A DNA stretch of 9,898 bases from an uncultured Prevotella sp. (lineage in GTDB: Bacteria > Bacteroidota > Bacteroidia > Bacteroidales > Bacteroidaceae), in NCBI GenBank assembly GCA_934230685.1, contig CAKQFF010000060.1, positions 1-9,898 of the forward strand. The letters run 5' to 3'. The position numbers and the translations under genes were made by a program. The notes below the pieces were generated by a model. That model had not been told where the DNA came from. It saw only the letters and a list, made by a program, of their open reading frames with translations, and made no database searches. Positions 6,752 through 9,898 of the stretch are shown one piece after another. The first letter of the stretch is position 1; each line of letters opens with the position of its first letter.

Positions 6752-6788
6752 AATTCAAAACTCAAAATTCAACATTCAAAACTCAAAT

Positions 6789-7388
6789 ATGATAGAACGT
6801 CACCCTTTTGAACCTTTCTTGCCCGACGGTTGCCGTTTGCTGATGCTTGGCAGCTTTCCTCCGGGCGAGAAGAGATGGTCGATGAAGTTCTACTATCCTA
6901 ATTTCACCAACGACATGTGGCGTATATTTGGATTGTGCTTCTTCGGCGACAAGTTGCATTTCGTTGATGTCGAGGCAAAGACATTCCGTCTTGACATCAT
7001 CGTTCCTTTTCTTCGCGAGCATGGCATAGGCATGTACGACACAGCCACTGCCGTGATACGACTCAAGAACACGGCGTCGGACAAAGACCTTGAGGTGGTG
7101 GAACCTACCGACCTTAAAGCTATGGTAGACAATTTGCCATGTCTTAAGGATATTGTGACCACAGGACAGAAAGCCACTGATGTGCTGTGCGAGTGTTTCG
7201 GCATAAGTACTCAGCCAAAGGTAGGCGAGAATGTGGAATTCCTGTATAAGGAACGCCAGCTGAGGCTATGGCGCATGCCAAGCAGCTCAAGGGCATATCC
7301 GATGAAGGTGGAGAAGAAAGCGGAGTATTATCAGAAACTTTTTGATATAATAAAAAAACAAAGACAAATGAATCATGGCCAACAATAA
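6789..7388 (+). CDS. Uracil-DNA glycosylase superfamily protein (hypoxanthine-DNA glycosylase-like)
   Basis: A 199-aa cytoplasmic protein of the uracil-DNA glycosylase superfamily, which removes damaged bases from DNA. Motif 1 is LMLGSFPPG (18-26), followed by FYYPNFTNDMWRIFG (34-48), like the GS-PG...YY-P-N-FWRI block of family 6 (hypoxanthine-DNA glycosylase) proteins. Motif 2 is MPSSSRAYP (163-171), in place of the LPSTSPA block. The GQDPY Asp of classical UDG is absent. The ATG at 6789 is chosen because it directly precedes the conserved N-terminus; the frame stays open upstream to a TTG at 6663, but that stretch translates the repeat array and is Asn/Ser-rich junk. The gene overlaps the start of udk by 14 bp, so the two are probably cotranscribed and translationally coupled. 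Substrate (uracil, hypoxanthine or other) is not decided by the sequence. Confidence 0.8.
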   Translation: MIERHPFEPFLPDGCRLLMLGSFPPGEKRWSMKFYYPNFTNDMWRIFGLCFFGDKLHFVDVEAKTFRLDIIVPFLREHGIGMYDTATAVIRLKNTASDKDLEVVEPTDLKAMVDNLPCLKDIVTTGQKATDVLCECFGISTQPKVGENVEFLYKERQLRLWRMPSSSRAYPMKVEKKAEYYQKLFDIIKKQRQMNHGQQ

Positions 7389-7998
7389 GGTTACAATCAT
7401 AGGCATAGCTGGAGGCACAGGCTCTGGCAAGACAACTGTAGTTAAGAAGATTGTGGAGGCATTGCCACCGCATCATGTGGCTGTAGTGCCACTCGACTCC
7501 TACTACAACGACACAACAGAAATGACAGAAGAGGAGCGTCGAGCTATTAACTTCGACCATCCTGACGCTTTCGACTGGAAACTTCTCATCAAGCAGATCA
7601 ATGACTTGCGCGAAGGACATGCCATTGAGCAACCCACCTATTCGTATCTTATCTGCAACCGTCTGCCCGAAACCATACATGTAGAGCCTAAGCCGGTTAT
7701 CATTGTCGAGGGCATCATGACGCTCATCAACAAGAAGCTGCGCGACATGATGGACATACGCATATTCGTGGATTGCGACTCCGACGAGCGACTCATCCGC
7801 AATATAGAGCGCGACACCGTGGAGCGTGGACGTGATGTGCAGACTGTGCTCGATCGCTACAGAAAGGTGTTGAAGCCAATGCACGATCAGTTCATAGAGC
7901 CTACCAAGCGATATGCCCATATCATCATTCCAGAAGGCGGCGACAATGTAAAGGGTATAAATATGGTGTGCAAGTATATTGAGAGTATAGTGGAATAA
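7375..7998 (+). CDS. udk: Uridine kinase (uridine/cytidine 5'-phosphorylation)
   Basis: A 207-aa cytoplasmic P-loop enzyme that makes UMP or CMP from uridine or cytidine with ATP or GTP, the main step of pyrimidine ribonucleoside salvage. The Walker A loop is GGTGSGKTT (13-21). PLDSYYND (39-46) holds the catalytic-site Asp, NFDHPDAFDW follows as in uridine kinases, and PVIIVEGIM is the Walker B-like strand. RDTVERGRD is the lid region with its conserved Arg residues. Length (about 205-215 aa in the family) and motifs are complete. The ATG lies inside the last codons of the glycosylase gene in another frame (14-bp overlap), so translation is probably coupled. Salvage of nucleosides would suit the nucleic-acid uptake proposed for the upstream genes, but udk is a common housekeeping gene. 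Confidence 0.95.
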   Translation: MANNKVTIIGIAGGTGSGKTTVVKKIVEALPPHHVAVVPLDSYYNDTTEMTEEERRAINFDHPDAFDWKLLIKQINDLREGHAIEQPTYSYLICNRLPETIHVEPKPVIIVEGIMTLINKKLRDMMDIRIFVDCDSDERLIRNIERDTVERGRDVQTVLDRYRKVLKPMHDQFIEPTKRYAHIIIPEGGDNVKGINMVCKYIESIVE

Positions 7999-8004
7999 TA
8001 AGTG

Positions 8005-8026
8005 TTATTGTAGCGGAATACAATAA
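8005..8026. terminator. Possible hairpin terminator after udk
   Basis: TTATTGTA (8005-8012), loop GCGGAA, TACAATAA (8019-8026) is a perfect 8-bp stem 6 bp after the udk stop codon. The position fits a transcript end, but the stem is AT-rich and is followed by AAAAG rather than a T-run on the plus strand. It is therefore a weak terminator at best. No consensus promoter is visible in the remaining 56 bp before cotH, so read-through from udk is possible. Confidence 0.3.
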
Positions 8027-8082
8027 AAAGAGGAAGATGTCGTTATATTAAAAAGTAGTAAAAATAAAGAATATACAACTTT

Positions 8083-9603
8083 ATGAGAACAACATTAGCT
8101 AAGGACACTAAGACAATATGGTTATATGGAAGAAGAGTGGTTGGGTACTACAGTAAGAAACTATCGTTGTTGACGGCACTCCTGCTTATGCCATTCATTG
8201 CGTCGGCGCAGGAAGACGTAGAGTGGCCAGACATACCACTTCTCTCAATAGAAACAGTGGATGGAACTGAACCCACTGCCACTAAAGTATATCCTCCAGA
8301 AGGAGCTGTAGGCGAGAGCATCATTAGCGAGCATGTGCCAGGACGACTTGTTATGACGCTAAAAGGTGAATCCATTTATGATAGTGGCGATTATGTGAAA
8401 GGCGAGTCTGGAATAAGATTCAAGATAAGAGGCAACTCAACAGGAGCTAATAATCAACAGAAGCCTTATAAATTGAAACTGTCAAAGAAGGCCGACCTGC
8501 TGAACATAAGCAAGGACTTGAAAAACAAAAATTGGGCTTTGCTATCGCTGAATACATGGAACACGGCGATGAATAACAACGAGAGTGGCATATTGCCGCT
8601 CATAGGACTCAGCGTGTGTAGAGCCATGGATTTTCCGTGGACCCCTAAGACGAAGTTTGTGAATGTGATGATAAATGGCAATTATAAAGGATTGTATCAT
8701 CTCATTGAGACAATAGAGCGTGCTGATTGCCGCATAGCAACCGACAAGACGGGTTTTGTGATAGAGAATGATGCCTACTGGTGGAAACCAGGCGAGGTGT
8801 ATTTCAAGACCGACAAGCAGCATCAGTCTATGGGCTATACGTTTAAGTACCCTGATTCTGATGATATAACTGAAGAACAGTTGTCGTCGATAAGAAGCTA
8901 TATGAACACCGTGGAAGAAGCGATATTCAAGAACGATGGAAGTGCAGCCGATTATATCGACTATGAGTCTTTTGCAAAATGGATTCTTGCTCACGATATT
9001 CTTGGCTCATCCGATTCTGCGGGAAGCAATATGTATCTCTATAAGGAAGACCTTGGCGATAATGAGCCAACAGATGTAAAGCTAAAAATGGCCACACTAT
9101 GGGATTTTGACTCGTCCTTCCTATGTGCAGACAGCGACTGGAGCAATCTGCATACAAGATTGTCATTCTATTATCCTCAATTGTTCAAGGACGGTAAGTT
9201 TGTGAAGAAATATCTTGAACTCTACAAGGCATATAAGGATAGAGTGTATGGCTATGTGGAGGATTATTTCAATGGTTTGAAGGCCGATAGTGGCGAAGCC
9301 ATAATGCAGAGCATGGAGCTTCACCGCAGTGTGTATGCAAATGAATGTCGCAACACGCTTGACGAACAGATTGACGATGCGCTTGCTCACCTTAAGGCGC
9401 GCCTTACATCATTGGAGACACTCACAGCCACACTTGAGACGGCTACGTGTATACGTGACTTGTCAACAGAGAATGTGCATTTGATAATGCGTACAGATTT
9501 GTTGGGCAATGATTGCACTTCAGTTCCTGCAGGACAACTGCAGAAGAACTGTATATACATAGAGAAGTATTCAGACGGCATTGTGAATAAAGTGAAGTAT
9601 TAA
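8083..9603 (+). CDS. Secreted CotH-family (atypical protein kinase-like) protein
   Basis: A 506-aa exported protein with a CotH domain, the family of secreted protein-kinase-like enzymes first described in Bacillus spore coat. The signal peptide is unusual: about 25 polar and basic residues precede the hydrophobic core (27-40), with likely cleavage after SA (42). No internal Met offers a shorter start. CotH motifs follow in order: IRFKIRGNST (111-120), KPYKLKLSKKADLL (127-140), KNWALLSL (149-156), NGNYKGLYHLIETIERA (198-214) and WDFDSSF (340-346), the latter matching the family's metal-binding Asp region. The C-terminal 100 residues include a helical stretch (about 425-450). Seventeen bp downstream begins a Wzz-type gene, so it seems to open a polysaccharide operon; a role in surface assembly is inferred. 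Frequent AGA/AGG and ATA codons contrast with udk. Whether it phosphorylates proteins here is unknown. Confidence 0.85.
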   Translation: MRTTLAKDTKTIWLYGRRVVGYYSKKLSLLTALLLMPFIASAQEDVEWPDIPLLSIETVDGTEPTATKVYPPEGAVGESIISEHVPGRLVMTLKGESIYDSGDYVKGESGIRFKIRGNSTGANNQQKPYKLKLSKKADLLNISKDLKNKNWALLSLNTWNTAMNNNESGILPLIGLSVCRAMDFPWTPKTKFVNVMINGNYKGLYHLIETIERADCRIATDKTGFVIENDAYWWKPGEVYFKTDKQHQSMGYTFKYPDSDDITEEQLSSIRSYMNTVEEAIFKNDGSAADYIDYESFAKWILAHDILGSSDSAGSNMYLYKEDLGDNEPTDVKLKMATLWDFDSSFLCADSDWSNLHTRLSFYYPQLFKDGKFVKKYLELYKAYKDRVYGYVEDYFNGLKADSGEAIMQSMELHRSVYANECRNTLDEQIDDALAHLKARLTSLETLTATLETATCIRDLSTENVHLIMRTDLLGNDCTSVPAGQLQKNCIYIEKYSDGIVNKVKY

Positions 9604-9620
9604 AATAGTAAAATAAAAAA

Positions 9621-9898
9621 ATGAGTAATACAGAAAATAGTAAGAAGACATTGAATTTCAATGTTCTGACATTTTTGGATATTCTGAAGAAGGATAAACG
9701 AAAACTGTACATTTATTGTGGCGTTGCAGCTGTATTAGGTGGTGTTATCGCTTTTACAACCCCTAAGACATACGAAAGCACAGTGATATTGGCTCCTGAG
9801 GAATCTGGTGCTGGCTTTTCTGGTAGTTTGTCTTCACTGGCATCAATGGTTGGTATGAATATGAAAATAGGACAAACTGGCGATGCATTATATCCAGA
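9621..9898 (+). CDS. Wzz-type polysaccharide chain-length determinant, N-terminal part (runs off right edge)
   Basis: Ninety-two codons are present. Residues 1-28 are polar with FNVLTFLDILKKDKRKL; a membrane segment (about 29-46, IYCGVAAVLGGVIAF) is followed by TTPKTYESTVILAPE (46-60), the typical exit from the first transmembrane helix of Wzz/polysaccharide co-polymerases into the periplasmic domain. A Gly/Ser-rich stretch and SLASMVGMNM follow, as in Bacteroidales members of the family. Such inner-membrane proteins set the length of O-antigen, capsule or exopolysaccharide chains. The second membrane helix and any fused tyrosine kinase lie outside the window. The gene starts 17 bp after the CotH-family gene and is probably cotranscribed with it; the rest of a polysaccharide cluster is expected to the right. 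Confidence 0.85.
   Translation, partial: MSNTENSKKTLNFNVLTFLDILKKDKRKLYIYCGVAAVLGGVIAFTTPKTYESTVILAPEESGAGFSGSLSSLASMVGMNMKIGQTGDALYP

Larger units (their letters stand above)
6593..6786. repeat. Intergenic array of 7-base units with an orientation switch
   Basis: The whole gap between two genes is built of 7-base units. The left part has ARTKTTG-type units (AGTGTTG 6593, AATGTTG 6600, AGTGTTG 6607, AGTTTTG 6614, AATTGTG 6621, CGCTTTG 6628), resuming at 6652 and 6659. From 6666 the units are the reverse complement type, MAYTCAA (AATTCAA 6666, CATTCAA 6673, TACTCAA 6680). After an A-rich break (6687-6699) they run again to 6735 and, after a hairpin, as five uninterrupted units from 6752 to 6786. 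The two halves can pair, for example 6653-6661 with 6681-6689 (9 bp) and 6610-6627 with 6711-6728 (17 of 18). The array begins one base after the EEP stop codon and ends two bases before the next ATG. It contains no coding sequence and no recognisable promoter. Confidence 0.75.

Noticed and set aside
6593..6786. CRISPR array
   Set aside because: The units are 7 bases long and contiguous, with no 25-40-base repeats, no unique spacers and no cas genes.
6593..6786. Insertion sequence or MITE
   Set aside because: No transposase, no target-site duplication and no defined terminal inverted repeat ends; the structure is a simple short-period array.
6663..6788. Upstream extension of the glycosylase gene to a TTG at 6663
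   Set aside because: The added residues are translated 7-base repeats (Asn/Ser/Thr-rich) with no conserved character, and the ATG at 6789 directly precedes the conserved domain.

Overview
This window looks like chromosomal DNA from a Bacteroidales bacterium, most likely Prevotella/Segatella or a close relative; that assignment is inference. The supporting signs are promoters of the Bacteroidetes type (-7 box TAnnTTTG, seen at 129-136 and 5457-5464), A-rich leaders without Shine-Dalgarno sequences, lipoproteins whose Cys is followed by acidic residues, a TonB-dependent outer-membrane receptor with DUF5689-type lipoproteins, and type B ribosomal protein L31.

Layout. Positions 1-69 (minus) are the first 23 codons of L31 type B, with a well-formed promoter at 129-160 that carries a hyphenated palindrome. 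Positions 275-5248 (minus) form a three-gene operon, in transcription order: a TonB-dependent receptor (870 aa from the start chosen here), a DUF5689-like lipoprotein (302 aa) and a multidomain glycine-linker lipoprotein (464 aa). A 294-bp divergent control region (5249-5542) separates it from a plus-strand gene for a secreted endonuclease/exonuclease/phosphatase (EEP) enzyme (5543-6592). That control region holds a 40-bp palindrome, two promoter boxes and a 17-bp near-identical direct repeat. The 196 bp after the EEP gene are filled by an array of 7-base units that switches orientation in the middle and contains two GC-rich hairpins. Next come a uracil-DNA glycosylase superfamily gene (6789-7388), overlapped by 14 bp by uridine kinase udk (7375-7998). 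From about 8000 the DNA becomes more AT-rich: a CotH-family secreted kinase-like protein (8083-9603) is followed 17 bp later by the start of a Wzz-type polysaccharide chain-length protein (9621 to the edge), so an exopolysaccharide or capsule locus probably begins here.

How the parts may work together (inference). The receptor, two probably surface-exposed OB-fold-like lipoproteins and secreted EEP nuclease/phosphatase suggest a cell-surface system that binds, cuts and imports nucleic acid or another phosphorylated polymer, without an identifiable SusD. Uracil-DNA glycosylase and uridine kinase next door fit a nucleic-acid theme, but are common housekeeping genes and may be neighbours by chance. 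No RNA gene, CRISPR array, insertion sequence or broken gene was recognised.
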